A DNA stretch of 64,000 nt from Cephalotus follicularis (Eukaryota > Streptophyta > Magnoliopsida > Oxalidales > Cephalotaceae). The stretch spans positions 236,897-300,896 of the forward strand of contig BDDD01001637.1 in the NCBI GenBank assembly GCA_001972305.1. The letters run 5' to 3'. Under the pieces are notes generated by a model that saw nothing but the letters and a program-made list of their open reading frames with translations, ran no database searches and was not told the origin of the DNA. Below, piece by piece: positions 10,976 through 22,067 of this stretch (within the stretch, counting starts at the first letter, position 1; each line of letters opens with the position of its first letter). A program made the position numbers and the translations under genes.

Positions 10976-11450
10976 CTAGGTTGCATGGAGTCCTCATCTC
11001 CTCTTCACACTCCCATGCAGCTTCCTCTGCTACTTGGTTTCTCCGTAGGACTTTCACCATGGGGATGGTCTAGCTCCTCAAAACCTGATCCCAACGATTC
11101 AAAATCATCACCGGAGCTTCTTTATAAGCTAAGGTTGGCAACACTTCCTCTGGAAACTCCACCAAGGATTCCAAAACATGAGATGGGTCTGCCACATACT
11201 TCCTCATCATAGAAACATGGAAGACATCGTGAACACGAGCCAACTCCGGAGGTAATGCCAAACGATAAGCCACTGGCCCAATTCTCTTCAATACCTCAAA
11301 CGGACCTATATACCATGGACTAAGCTTGCCGCGCTTACCAAAATGAATCACTCCAGTATATGGCGATTCACGGAGGAAAACCTTATTACCAACAGAGAAC
11401 TCCAAATCCTTGTAGCGTTGGTTGGCATAACTCTTCTGCCTGCTATGCGC
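10976..11450 (-). pseudogene. Integrase C-terminus and chromodomain, chromovirus copy B
   Basis: The minus strand from 11405 reads MEFSVGNKVFLRESPYTGVI, GKRGKLSPWYIGPFEVLKRI, ALPPELARVHDVFHVSMMRKYV, the GPY/F module of gypsy integrases. It then has ILNRWDQVLR and, behind a stop near 11070, EEAAWECEEEMR, the second half of a chromodomain. In chromoviruses the chromodomain binds marked histones and steers integration into heterochromatin. The end runs into a 20-odd bp LTR-type scrap at 10951-10973 with no polypurine tract, so the 3' end was lost by deletion. Confidence 0.75.
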
Positions 11451-11453
11451 TGC

Positions 11454-12060
11454 TCACAAACATCCTCGGATAAGCTTCACCTTCTCTACCGTGTCTTGAA
11501 CCATCTCGGGACCTAAGAACTTACGGTCCCTGACTTCATCGCAACATAACGGAGTCCTACAATGCCTGCCATACAGAGCTTCATACAGTGCCATACCAAG
11601 GCTGGTCTGGTAGCTGTTGTTGTAGGCGAATTCGATCAAGGTCAGCCGAGAATCCCAACTCTCCTTGAAATCCATCACACAAGCTCTCAACATATCTCCA
11701 AGAATCTGGATCGTGCACTCGGACTGCCCATCAGTCTGAGGATGATACGCTGTACTGAGTCGCAACTCTTTACCTAGCGCTGCTTGCAAACTCTGCTAAA
11801 ATCTCGAAGTGAACCTGGGATCTCTGTCCGATACAATACTGTTGGGGACTCCATGCAACCTAGCGATATCGTCCACGTACAACCACACTAACCTTTCTAA
11901 ACTATACACCATCCGTATTGGCAAGAAGTGAGCCGACTTGGTCAGTTGATCCACTATAACCCATATAGCATCGTGTTTCCTCCATGTCAAAGGAAAGGCT
12001 GAGACGAAGTCCATAGAAATATGATTCCACTCCCATTCAAGAATAGGAAGAGACTGTAGA
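11454..12060 (-). pseudogene. Integrase catalytic core, chromovirus copy B
   Basis: Two open stretches hold the DDE core: 12014 to 11796 with MDFVSAFPLT (first Asp) and SIVSDRDPRFTSRF (second Asp), then after a stop 11789 to 11454 with HPQTDGQSECTIQ (the Glu). All three catalytic residues are visible. The stop between the stretches (near 11793) follows SRF, where the family has W, fitting TGG to TAG or TGA. Integrase would join the cDNA ends to chromosomal DNA. Confidence 0.8.
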
Positions 12061-12074
12061 AGACTTGACGACTT

Positions 12075-12290
12075 CTACCTTTCCGCCTTCACCTGCTGGC
12101 AGGTCAAGCATCTTTCAAAGAACCTGGCGATCTCCCTCTTCATTCCATGCCACCAATAGTGGGACTTAAGGTCGCGATACATCTTGGTACTTCCAGGATG
12201 CATTGACCAAGCAGAACAATGCGCTTCATTCAAATTCTCCTTCTTAAGCTCTACCACATGCGGCACACATATCCTCGGCCCAAACATCAG
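12075..12290 (-). pseudogene. Integrase zinc-binding domain, chromovirus copy B
   Basis: A 70-residue stretch contains HCSAWSMHPGSTKMYRDLK, WWHGMKREIARF and [10 protein letters not shown], giving the H-H-C-C ligands of the gypsy integrase N-terminal domain. The last ligands are intact. It is separated from the RNase H stretch by a stop near 12300. Confidence 0.75.
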
Positions 12291-13010
12291 AGCACCATCC
12301 TCACAGATGTGGAAGTCAGTCCGAGCTCCTTCTCAAACTTGCCACCAATCTCCAATCTCTCTCTTGAGCCTCACAGATCTGGTCTACTAAAACTGACCTC
12401 ACCCAAAGAGAAGCTGCCACTGCATCGTTGTCCTCGACAGACAAGTCCACGCCCAAAGATCTTAACTGCTCCAGCAATGGCAGATATATCGTCTGAACAT
12501 GAGCAAGGGGAAGGGAAGACTTCCTGCTCAGCGTAGTGGCTACCACGTTAGCCTTGCCTGGGTGATACTCAATGGTGCAATCATAATCCTTGACCAACTT
12601 GATCCATCTCCTTTGCCTCATGTTAAGGTGCTGCTGAGAAAATAGATACTTCAAACTCTGGTGGTCGGTAAAGATCTGGCAGACCTCACCACACAAATAA
12701 TGGCTCCAAATCTTCAACGCAAAGACCACTACCACTAACTCCAGATCACGAGTTGGATATTTATGCTCGTGGGTCTTTAACTGCTGTGATGCATAAGTTA
12801 TCACCTTGCCTTCTTGCATCAGGATACAACCCATACCTTGCTTAGAAGCGTCACTGAAAACCATAAAACTAACCCTAGGAGAAGGAAGAACAAACATTGG
12901 AGTTGACGTCAACTTATGCTTCAACTCTAGGAAATTCTTCTCACAAGCTTCCGACCAAACGAACTTCACTGTCTTCTTCTTCAAATTCGACATAGCCATC
13001 CAGACCAAGA
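12291..13010 (-). pseudogene. RNase H domain, chromovirus copy B
   Basis: A 230-residue open stretch (13008 to 12316), among the longest here, covers the RT thumb end and RNase [17 protein letters not shown] (first Asp), [18 protein letters not shown] (Glu), [14 protein letters not shown] (second Asp), then the tether [23 protein letters not shown]. Catalytic residues are present. RNase H removes the RNA strand during reverse transcription. Confidence 0.8.
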
Positions 13011-13640
13011 AAACTGTGAACCTCGGACACGTTCCTCGGTCGTTCCTAAGCTAAAACAGACTCCACTTTCCCTGGATCAATTTCTATCCCCTGGCCCGAG
13101 ATCACATGGCCCAAAAAGACTACCTTGTCCAACCAAAACTCACACTTACTGAGCTTGGCATACAACCTATCGTCCCTCAACGTCTGCAGCACAATCCTCA
13201 AGTGCTCACCATGTTCGGTCACATCCTGAGAATACACCATAATGTCATCTATGAACACCACCACAAAGGTGTCAAGATAAGGCTGGAACACTCAATTCAT
13301 CAACTCCATGAAAGCTGCTGGAGCATTGGTCACACCAAACGGCATAATTGAGAACTCAAAATGGACATTACGGGATCTAAAAGCTCTCTTAGGAATATCC
13401 TGATCCCTTATCCTCAATTGATGATAACCTAAACAAAGATCAATCTTCAAAAACACACAGGCGTCCTTCAACTGGTCAAACAAGTCATCAATCCGAGGCA
13501 ACGGATACTTGGTTTTCACAGTGACCTTGTTGAGCTGCCTATAGTCGATGCACAACCACAAAGCACCGTCCTTCTTCTTCAAAAACAACACTGGAGCACC
13601 CCAAGGGGAACTACTGGGTCAAACGAACCCTTTCTCTAAC
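13011..13640 (-). pseudogene. Reverse transcriptase, chromovirus copy B
   Basis: Stretches 13591-13292 and 13291-13046 give a nearly whole [61 protein letters not shown], then [13 protein letters not shown] (catalytic IDD intact) and [18 protein letters not shown] at 13292-13294 splits it exactly where copy A has CGA (Arg), the change expected from deamination of a methylated CpG. Another break lies near 13046. Confidence 0.85.
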
Positions 13641-13674
13641 AGTTCCTCTAACTGCACCTTCAACTCCTTCAGCT

Positions 13675-14500
13675 CTATCGGTGCAACTGATACAGAGCAA
13701 GGGATACTGGAGATGCACCAGGGATCAACTCAATGATAAAATCTATTGCTCTAACAATCGGAAACCCCGGTAACTCGTCTAAAAAAACGTCCAAGAAATT
13801 GCAGACTACTGGGATACCTTCAGCCTCTTGGTTAGACACCCTTGTGTCAACCACATGAGCCAAGAAACCCTGTCTGCCTTTCTGCAACATCTTGCTTGCA
13901 GACATAGCCATGATCATCTTGATCGGTACCACATGCTGTTCACATGCGAACTCCATAAAAGATCCATCAGACAAAAGGAAATAAACAACTCTCTGAGAAC
14001 AATCCATCAGTCCCTTGTGATCTGCGAGCCAATCCATACCCAGGATGGAATCAAAATCCTTGATGGGGAAAGGAATAAGGTCGGCTGGGAAGCTCTGCTC
14101 ACCAATCAAGACATCACAAGCCTTAAGCACCCGACCTACCCCATAGGTCAGCCCTGTTGGAACTGAGACCACCACCTCCGCTTCCAACGGACACAACTCC
14201 TTATCCGTATGAATGCAAAATGCCTGAGCAATAAAAGACAAAGTGGCTCCGGTATCAAAAAAAACTGTGGCATCTCTGCCAAGTATAACAACCATACCTA
14301 TAGCCACGTCTGGAGGTGCAAGGGCATCATCTCTGTTCATGGTGTAAACTCTCGCAGTTGTGGCAAGTCTACCTGGAAGCCTGCTACTACCCGCTTTGGA
14401 GGTAACTGCTTGCGAAGCTATTGATCCTGTCCTTAGTCCTGTCGATTGCTGTCCCGGTTGTCCTGATCCTCTGCCTGCTGGTTGCCTAGAAGGAGCAACT
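13675..14500 (-). pseudogene. Gag tail and aspartic protease, chromovirus copy B
   Basis: A 290-residue open stretch (14547 to 13675) begins with the end of a zinc knuckle (RNCPQAQQ). It then has a Gly/Gln/Ser-rich linker and the protease with FFDTGATLSFIAQAF (active site DTG intact) and ILGMDWLADHKG about 80 residues later. It ends in the pre-RT linker (LDVFLDELPGFP; IDFIIELIPGASPVS). This is the best-kept protease in the A/B complex. Confidence 0.8.
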
Positions 14501-15304
14501 GGTCCAAGCGTTGTTGAAAACTGCTGAGCTTGAGGACAATTCCTCACAAAGTTTCCAGGTTGACCACACAGGAAACATCCTCGGGACTCAGACTTGCAAT
14601 TCCCAAAATGGAACTGCCCACACCACTGACATCTCGGAGGTTGCGAGGAAGCTACCTCACCCTGCTACGCACCACTGGTTGCTGGAGAGAACGCAGGCTA
14701 CGGGGATAACGTTCCCTGACCATCCGATTTGTTCTGTAAACTGTATCCTCTGCCACCAGACCTTCCAGAGGATCTATTCACTAGCCTCCAATGACTCTTG
14801 GAAGCACTTTCACCTTCCTCGGCCTGAGAAGCAGCTCGCTTATGGCCTTTGTCTTACCTAGCTCTCTGATCTGCAAGACTCTGCTCGACACGTTTGGCGG
14901 CCACCACCAAGTTGCCGAAGACTGTCCATGTGATGAGAGCAGCTGAATGCCTCACCTTGGGTCTTAAACCTTCCAAGAATTATTCACATCGCTCTTCCTG
15001 GCCTGCAACAAGAGCGGAAGCAAAATGAGATAACTTCATGAAACGATACTCATACTCCGCCACTGACATGTTGCCATGACGTAGATGGAGGAACTCCCTC
15101 CTCTTCTCCTGCACATATGTCAGAGGATAAAAATACTACCGAAATTCCCATCGAAAGATATCCCAAGAGATCGTTGCTACGTCGGCATGACCTCGAGTCT
15201 TAAACCTTCCAAGAACTTTTGACATCGCTATTCCTAGTCTGCAACAAGCATGGAAGCAAAATGAGATAACTCCATGAAATGATACTCATACTCGGCCACT
15301 GACA
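14501..15304 (-). pseudogene. Gag C-terminal half with zinc knuckles, copy B
   Basis: The minus strand near 14640-14540 reads CQWCGQFHFGNC followed by CFLCGQPGNFVRNC. These are two CCHC-type knuckles, the second with Asn where His is expected. Upstream is the Arg/Ser-rich linker and then the gag core, in which a stretch of about 236 bp is tandemly duplicated (14961-15196 and from 15197). A solo LTR inserted at 15305 separates this half from the gag N-terminus. Confidence 0.7.
14961..15196 (-). repeat. First copy of a 236 bp gag duplication
   Basis: This begins GTCTTAAACCTTCCAAGAA and ends GCTACGTCGGCATGACC. The sequence then restarts at 15197 with GTCTTAAACCTTCCAAGAA. The second copy continues to 15304 and, after the solo LTR, from 18175 to about 18290. 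Copy A has only one version, so the duplication is specific to B. Confidence 0.75.
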
Positions 15305-15309
15305 TGTAT
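15305..15309. repeat. Target-site duplication TGTAT, left
   Basis: TGTAT directly before the solo LTR; the same five bases follow it at 18170-18174. Confidence 0.9.
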
Positions 15310-15551
15310 TGTAATGACCCGAATTTCCATTAAAGATATTAATTATGGAAAGTTGATTGCTATTGTGTAATTGGCAAATATTTCAAGGGACCCGTAGTAT
15401 GACCCTACACTCGGGGGGTTTGAGGGTTCCGCTCCCCGGTGACCGGACGGGGGGTCCCGCTACCCGGACAGCGGACAGGGGCTCAGGGGAAGCGCCCCTG
15501 GAAGAAAACTGAAATTTGTTATTTCTTTGGACTTGAAATTCTGGCTTAAGC

Positions 15552-15775
15552 ACCGTCGGTTCCAGGTAAAGAGTCGACGATTTGGTGGCAAACCAGCGAC
15601 GCTTAGACCCTTTCTAACGGAGCTTTAAACCAGTGCAACGGCAAATTGGACAAACCCCTCACACCGGTGACGCTTATGAGAAAGCGTCAGCACTTTAGTC
15701 GGGAAGTAAGTTAAATAACTCAGGATAAGCCCGTGACCGATGATGCTTAGTGAGAAAGCGTCGATGCTTTGACCT
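15552..15775. repeat. Paired TCGA-centred near-palindromes in solo LTR
   Basis: Motifs related to AAAGCGTCGATGCTTT occur in pairs about 20 bp apart: centres near 15556 and 15574, 15668 and 15687, 15741 and 15761. The best copy, AAAGCGTCGATGCTTT at 15755-15770, is an almost perfect dyad. Confidence 0.6.
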
Positions 15776-16005
15776 GTGTCAGGTGCAGAATTCTAAGTTT
15801 TATGTTACTTAAGGAGGAATTAAATGGATTGTGGGACACTTGCCAAGCAAGGAAGTAAAAGACTTATGATATTTTGATGTTAAGGGACATGTGTCATCAT
15901 CTGAATTGGAGGAATTGTGCACATGGGCAACTAAGGGGACAAAAATCACATGGGTGAGGTCATGGGTGGCATCACTCAAAGCTTGGCCTCCAACTTTGTC
16001 TCTCC

Positions 16006-16013
16006 TATATATG
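16006..16013 (+). promoter_or_regulatory. TATA box of the solo LTR
   Basis: CTCCTATATATGTATG about 700 bp into the LTR, preceded by GC-richer DNA and followed by a purine-rich leader. A usual place for an LTR promoter. Confidence 0.5.
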
Positions 16014-16641
16014 TATGTGTAACTTCAGCTGAGCAATGATTAGTTTTCTGCTGAGTTTGGAGAGGAGAATTCGTGGGAGAGCAAGGGAGAAGGAGATTAA
16101 ATTGAGGTAAGGAAATTCTATACCCGTTTTCACCAAAGTTTCCTCTGTTTTACTTCCAAATTATGCAGCAGATTGTTTTATTCATATCTTGCTCATTTCT
16201 TGATGAAATTTCGAATGGTTTAATGTTTTGGAAATTTCAAGATGTCTACTTTAAATGTTATGTTTTAATTCTTCTCGAAATTCTATCTAATTCTTGATGA
16301 GAATCCATGTTTCACTCTACTACTCATGTTCTATTTTCATATAGAAGCTTTGACTTTAAAAATTCATAACGGATTTGACTCTCAACCAATTTTTATGATC
16401 TTGAGCTTTCTGAATTCGTAGAGATGTCTACTTTAATGTTTATGTTTTAAGTTTTAAATGAAAGTGTTTATTTCTATATGAAATTCAAGATTTAGAAATG
16501 TTATGCAAAACTATTTTATGAAGGTTTTGAGTTAAATTACTCAAAGTGATGAAAATGCTTTATGGATTGTCAAAGGAAATGAAATGAATGTTTCTACATA
16601 AGAAGCCAGTTTTAGAAATGTTGTACAAAGCTATTTTATAA

Positions 16642-16918
16642 ATGTTTTATGAAATGATTTATGAATGCATTTGAGTTAGATACTCAAATGAAGAGAAATG
16701 TTTTATGAATGCATTTGAGTTAAATACTCAAATGAAGAGAAATGTTTTATGAACGCATTTGAGTTAAATACTCAAATGAAGAGAAATGTTTTATGAATGA
16801 ATTTGAGTTAACTACTCAAATGAAGAGAAATGTTTTATGAATGCATTTGAGTTAATTACTCAAATGAAGAGAAGTGTTTTACGAATGCTTTGAGCTGGTC
16901 ACTCAAAGCATTAAGAAA
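16642..16918. repeat. 44 bp tandem repeat with internal dyad, about 6 units
   Basis: The unit begins ATGTTTTATGAATGCATTTG and continues with AGTTAAATACTCAAATGAAG and AGAA. Each unit holds the inverted pair TTTGAGT...ACTCAAA. Units 1-5 differ by a few bases. The last is diverged but keeps the dyad as compensating changes (CTTTGAGCTGGTCACTCAAAG). Confidence 0.85.
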
Positions 16919-18169
16919 TGTTTTATGAAATGAATGAACAACTACTGGATTGCGATCCAGTGCGGATTAATCTAGTAAAGATTAATGAATGAACCACCCT
17001 TGGATTGCGATCCAAGGGGAAAGAATCCAAAATGGATTATGATGGAGCGTAAAGTGCTCGCGGACATGCATGTGATGTAAGGATAGTGATCGGGGAGTGC
17101 ACAATGCCCCGGTGAAGCTGTGTGAAAGGGTTCATTAAAGGTTCACGACCATTAAGTTTTATGAAATGTTCTGTTTCATGGGATATGAACAAAAAAAGGG
17201 TTTTAAAGATGTTTTGTTTATGAATGTGAAGAAAATGATGTTTTCAAGTATGGCTGTGATACAAGCCAAAAGAAGGTATGATTGGAAAATGTTTTTGATT
17301 GTTTTCAAGTATGTCGGTGTTATACACCAGAAAATGTATTATTTTAGAAATGTTCTGATTTTATGAAAACTATCAGAAACAATGGATTTTGATAGTGAAA
17401 TGCACTAGTTTTATAAAACTAGAAGATGGTTTTCAATGATGTTTTGAAATGTATGATTGTAAACGTTTTGATAAAGATTATAAAAAACAACGGATTTCAA
17501 TGACATTTTAAGACTATGATCCTTACTGGGCAATTTGAGCTCACTCCTTTCAATGTCTTGTTTTCAAACAAATCTTCCAGGAAACGTTGAACGTGAAGTT
17601 GCGAGCTTTAGAGGAACTTCATAAACGAAGTATCGGAAAGGAAGTATGATATACTATGAAGTTATGTTTTAATATCATGTGTTAATGTTTTCCGCCATGT
17701 AACATTTTATGATACACGATGTATAGATGATAAAGTAAGGAAATGAATGTTATAGGTTATGATGTTTTTATGTAAGATGATGATATCAAAAGTTATTGAA
17801 CATACCTTAGAGTATGAGAAGTTAATGATAAAGGCGAGTAATGAGTATGATTGTTTTATGATCTAATAAGTTTATGTTTTTCCGCTGTGTAAAGTTACAT
17901 GTTAAGTGATGTACAAATGCAAAGGTATTAGAAACGATCATGATAATGAGAATATGATATTTTGAAATTGGTGTTCAATGATGTAAGCATATGTGATCCT
18001 GTGAAGTATTGAGTAATAATGTTAGGTTTTAAATCTAAGTTAAGATTAAATGATTAATGGATCGTTATTTGAGTGAACGATTTGATGGTTAATGGTTCAC
18101 CCCACGTAACGCACCGATTCCTCGAGGCTCGCTTTGAGCATAAAGTGGACTCGGGTCGGGGGCGTTACA

Positions 18170-18174
18170 TGTAT
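18170..18174. repeat. Target-site duplication TGTAT, right
   Basis: The same five bases as at 15305-15309. Removing the LTR and one TGTAT restores a continuous gag sequence. Confidence 0.9.
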
Positions 18175-18945
18175 CCTTCACGTAGATGGAGAAACTCCCT
18201 CCTCTTCTCCTGCACATATGTCAGAGGATAAAAATACTACCGGAATTCCCATCGAAAGATATCCCAAGAGATCGCTGCTACGTCGGCATGCCTCGCCTTG
18301 AGAGCATCCCATCAACGATGAGCATTCCTCTGCATCACGAAAGACGCAAGCCGGACTCGCGAATCATCCGTGATTCCGATCTGTTCAAAGATCTCCTCAA
18401 CTCAACTCAACTCAACCATGCCTCTGTATCTGTCGGATCGACCGTTCCTTCAAAGGTCATAGCGCCCAAGCGCTGTATACGCTCTATCGGTAAGGCCTGA
18501 GGCCTGACAACTCCCAATGCTTGAGCCATCAATAGAAAAGTCTGCATCATATCCGACTGACTGTCCGTACTAGGTGGAGGAGGAACAAACACAGCAGACT
18601 ATGCTACCAGAGCATCAGCTGTCAACGTCGGCTAAGCTTCTTGCCCTTCCACCCCGGGATCGGCATGAACTTCAGGCTCTACGCGAGGTGGAGAGGCCAC
18701 TTTACCTCTATCTCAGAAATGACTTCCAGCAAGACCACATCCACTGGGTTGACCACGAGGCACTACCATCCTTCACATGCAAGGTTAGGGGATTACTAAG
18801 CAATGTACTCTATATGATATGCATGCAATGCGTAACCCAAGAAACCCAAGAATACCAAGGAAACAAACTCTTCCCAGAATTCTTGCAAACAACCAAACCA
18901 TCATCTAAGCCTGGGCTTCATCCCACCGCTTACACACCGCTAAAC
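18175..18945 (-). pseudogene. Gag N-terminal part, chromovirus copy B
   Basis: The minus strand from 18592 reads VPPPPSTDSQSDMMQTFLLMAQALG, a helix, then RIQRLGAMTFEGTVDPTDTEAWL. 'F.G..DP..AE.WL' is the standard start of the gypsy gag core. Upstream (18600-18945) the same frame holds an acidic proline-rich stretch with stops (EGQEA then a stop), so the true start lies nearer the primer-binding site. Gag is broken here and again by the solo LTR. Confidence 0.7.
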
Positions 18946-18948
18946 CAT

Positions 18949-18962
18949 GTTCTCTGATACCA
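18949..18962 (-). other. Primer-binding site (initiator Met tRNA type), copy B
   Basis: The minus strand reads TGGTATCAGAGAAC, identical to copy A's site. Confidence 0.85.
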
Positions 18963-21846
18963 AGCTAACAAGACCCGTTCCCATTCTGCCAGGGAGAGGA
19001 GCCCTGCTGGGGATGGCACACCTGCCAACAACCCTCCAAACCATAAACTACCAAACCTGGCCAAACAAAAAGACGGGTGGGGGTCAATTATGCAAAAGCT
19101 TGACCAGGAAGTCAAGGTAGTGGACGCGCAACAACACACGGGGTGCAAGGAAAAAGGGCAGAGGACTTAAAGGAAACTACCGAGGAACCTAAACTCCCCG
19201 TTTCACTTAAGCCCGAGGAAACCCCACATGTGATCACAAAAGACACCAAGGTCGGCAAAAGCCCGAGGAACCAAACACTACGTTCCTCACCTCGGTAAAC
19301 AAAACCCACGAGTGATCGGCTTCAGCGCGAGCTATATGTCCGAGGAACCCAAGTACTCTAAAATGTTCGAGGACTCGGCAAAACTAAAGGACCCACCAAG
19401 TCCAATGACACACGAAAGTCCGAGGACCCACCAACATCCGAGGACTCACATGGAAACCAGGTTCCAAGTACCCCTCACATCCGAGGACTGGCAACTAGCC
19501 TAGTGGTCCAATGTCTACCTCCCTGGGACTCGAAACATGCTCGGACAATGACCAAGATGGTCTGATTTCCTGTCGAGGAAGCCTTCCACTCACCAAGGTG
19601 TATCCTAGGGTTGATCCAACACCCGTCCAATATCCTCAGCATCAACACTCATCCTTACCTCGGCTCAGGAGCTCGGAACTAAGGCCTACAACACTTAGAG
19701 CCTTAACAACACCAAGAAAATATAAGCCGAGAAGAAGGGTATATCATTCCATAAATCATAAAAAGAACATACACCAACAACCATACAGAGATTTACATAA
19801 ATGTTTACAAAAAATAACAACTCAACCCAAAAATGTATGTCCCCAATGCAAGAAGGAAGAACTAGCCGAGAAGGCCAGTGATAGTATCTGCTCCATGTTC
19901 TACCTCACAAAAAGGGTCCTTTGAGTGGTCCAACGAGGGAAAACTTCACTTGTTTCCTAAGCTGCAAAATAACCTGGGAGAGGGTTAGTCCAAAGACTAG
20001 TGAGAGGGGAAAAGAAAGCATTCTTTAAGCGCGCGATGAACACTGGATGCTGAGCAAAAGGCTATGCCCAACCGGCCAACAAATAACCACAGCTCAAACA
20101 CCCGAGGATACTCAATAATAAATCAAACAGACTGCTTGGAGTATAATATAGCAAACAATATATATAATCAATAATGCCAGGGAATAGGAATAAGAGAGAT
20201 AAAATAAGGCAAATGTCCAACCCAACATCCCGAGGACCCACTAAAAAGGATCTTAGACTCGAAGGATCATAGACTCGAAGGATCAATAGATCAGAGGAAC
20301 ACTGGTACCTGTCACATTACCCAAACCACCTCGGCCATATCCATATATCTGCTGGCGCCATATTTCACGGTGCTAATCTCACAAAGTCCACCAAAAACAT
20401 GAGATAAAAATCATAGGCTTACAGGAAGTGCACCACCTGTCATATACCGGTATAGAGAGCCACATGTCTTGGTCTTCCATTAGAGGTGCCGACGGATCAG
20501 TGTCGAACCTAGCCCCTGAGAGATAGAGCAGATCGCGAAAATCGACTGAGAGGCCAGCGAATCACCGCTCAGGCACGACCCTCATCGACAAATTACGTAT
20601 AAGAAAATCGACTAAGAGGTTGGTGAATCACCTCACGAGCCATCCATCGTCGGGATTCTCATAGCAGAGCATCCTACAAGGCCTATTAGGAAGAGGAGCG
20701 GATCCTCGGCTACACTCACACTCACATCCCATCATAGACAATGGAAATGTGTAGATCCAGGTAGAGGAACCCGGGGGCAGTCACACTTACAGTGCATCAT
20801 AGACCAATACCACTGCATTTATGAGAAGGGAATCCACGCTTGCTCACCCTCACCAAGTCGTGCTCAGTCACCACAATTTCCAATACCCAGCATCCATAAC
20901 CAGTAACACATGGTATCAAAAGAGTTATGACACACACACACACACATATATATACAGGATAAAACAAAGGGGAGAACATCACCCCGAACATCAAGCATAC
21001 CAGCTCGGAAATCAATATCAACCGTAATATGTCAAAACAAGAAAGAAACAACTCCCGGAAAGAGACACCATGGAAATGAAATCTAGGACACAAAATAAGC
21101 TTAAGACTCTCAACTGTTCAAGATAAAAGAAAGGAATGTCCCACTCACCACTTAACCACTCTCCTTCGCACCACTTCCTATAGCTCTGGATCGACGCTCG
21201 GCTCCTCGGCTACAAGAACAACAAACAAACAAACACAGACTTAGCGCAGTCTGTAACTAAAAGAGACCAAAACATGCATAAAGCCTACATGCATGATCGC
21301 CACCTCGGATAGTCATCCCGACCATCCTCATAACTCAATCCTTCACCACGGATCACCCCACGATCACCACCGTTATCTCTGACTCCATCGCTAATGGGAG
21401 GTTTAGCACGCACATTGCCAAACTAATAGAGGAAAGAAGACAAAGAAAGAAGAGCTCACCTCGACGAAAACAAGGTTCAAGATCTTCAAAGCAAAACTCG
21501 CCTTCACCAAAGGAAAATTCAGAAGAAGAAGAAGCACCGAGAACTCACACTTCTCTCAACTAACGCTCTTCTAGCACAAAACCACTGCTACAACGGCTCC
21601 TTCACTTGCTTATACTGTCTTGACAAGAAATGGATGTGTGCTTGACAAGATAGGACACTGAATTCCCTAACACACGCCTACAACCCATATTTATACACTA
21701 CCCCAAACGCCATCCTGCCAAAACAGCCAAAGCAAAGGAAGCACAAGCCAAATAGCCCAAACCACTTAAGGCCCACTCTTCCCAAAAGAAAAATTTTCAA
21801 GGCCCAAACTAAAAGTCCAATACCAAAGTGGACTTGGGTCGTCACA
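18963..21846 (-). repeat. Long LTR-like repeat, copy 2 (about 2.9 kb), 5' LTR of copy B
   Basis: This is the fuller version of the repeat at 8167. On the minus strand it starts TGTGACGACCCAAGTCC at 21846, a normal chromovirus LTR start, and ends beside the primer-binding site at 18962. The terminus there (CTAACAAGACCCG on the plus strand) lacks the expected TG; it may be a decayed TGTAACGACCCG-type end. No TSD can be shown: the bases outside are TAGTA here and CTAGT before 5276. It contains the CA/TA microsatellite (20931-20954) and CCGAGG words. No gene. Confidence 0.75.
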
Positions 21847-22067
21847 TAGTAGATTTAGATCAATAGATTAAACCTACCAGGCCTGCTTAGTACTAAGTGC
21901 CAGCTAAGAGCCTACTCGGTGGTAGGTAACATCTGAGCACATAGACGGTGGTAAGTGCCACGCGTGTATATACATGGGGGTAAGTGCCACCAAGTGCATC
22001 CTGAAATGATCAGGAGTCATCATGTATGTGGAGATAGGTAACATCAAGTGTGTTCACAGTAGTAAGT
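21847..22067. repeat. Unassigned relic with GTAAGTGCCAC words
   Basis: About 220 bp between two LTRs. GGTAAGTGCCAC recurs near 21950 and 21980, and GGTAGGTAACATC / GATAGGTAACATC near 21922 and 22032. Probably part of another decayed LTR. Nothing coding seen. Confidence 0.35.

Larger units (their letters stand above)
15310..18169 (+). mobile_element. Solo LTR, 2860 bp, gypsy type
   Basis: It begins TGTAATGACCCGAATTTCC and ends GGTCGGGGGCGTTACA, with perfect 5 bp inverted ends TGTAA/TTACA and flanking TGTAT. There is no primer-binding site or coding region, so it is a solo LTR left by recombination between the two LTRs of a full element. Orientation is plus, judged from the TATA box and likeness to the ends of element D. 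It sits in the second copy of copy B's gag duplication, so it is younger than both B and that duplication. Confidence 0.92.

Noticed and set aside
17166..17366. Small plus-strand gene in the solo LTR
   Set aside because: 66 codons with low-complexity wording and no context beyond LTR repeats. Likely chance.
5276..21846. One element with a TSD around the whole A/B complex
   Set aside because: The flanking bases are CTAGT on the left and TAGTA on the right. They overlap in part but are not a 5 bp direct repeat.
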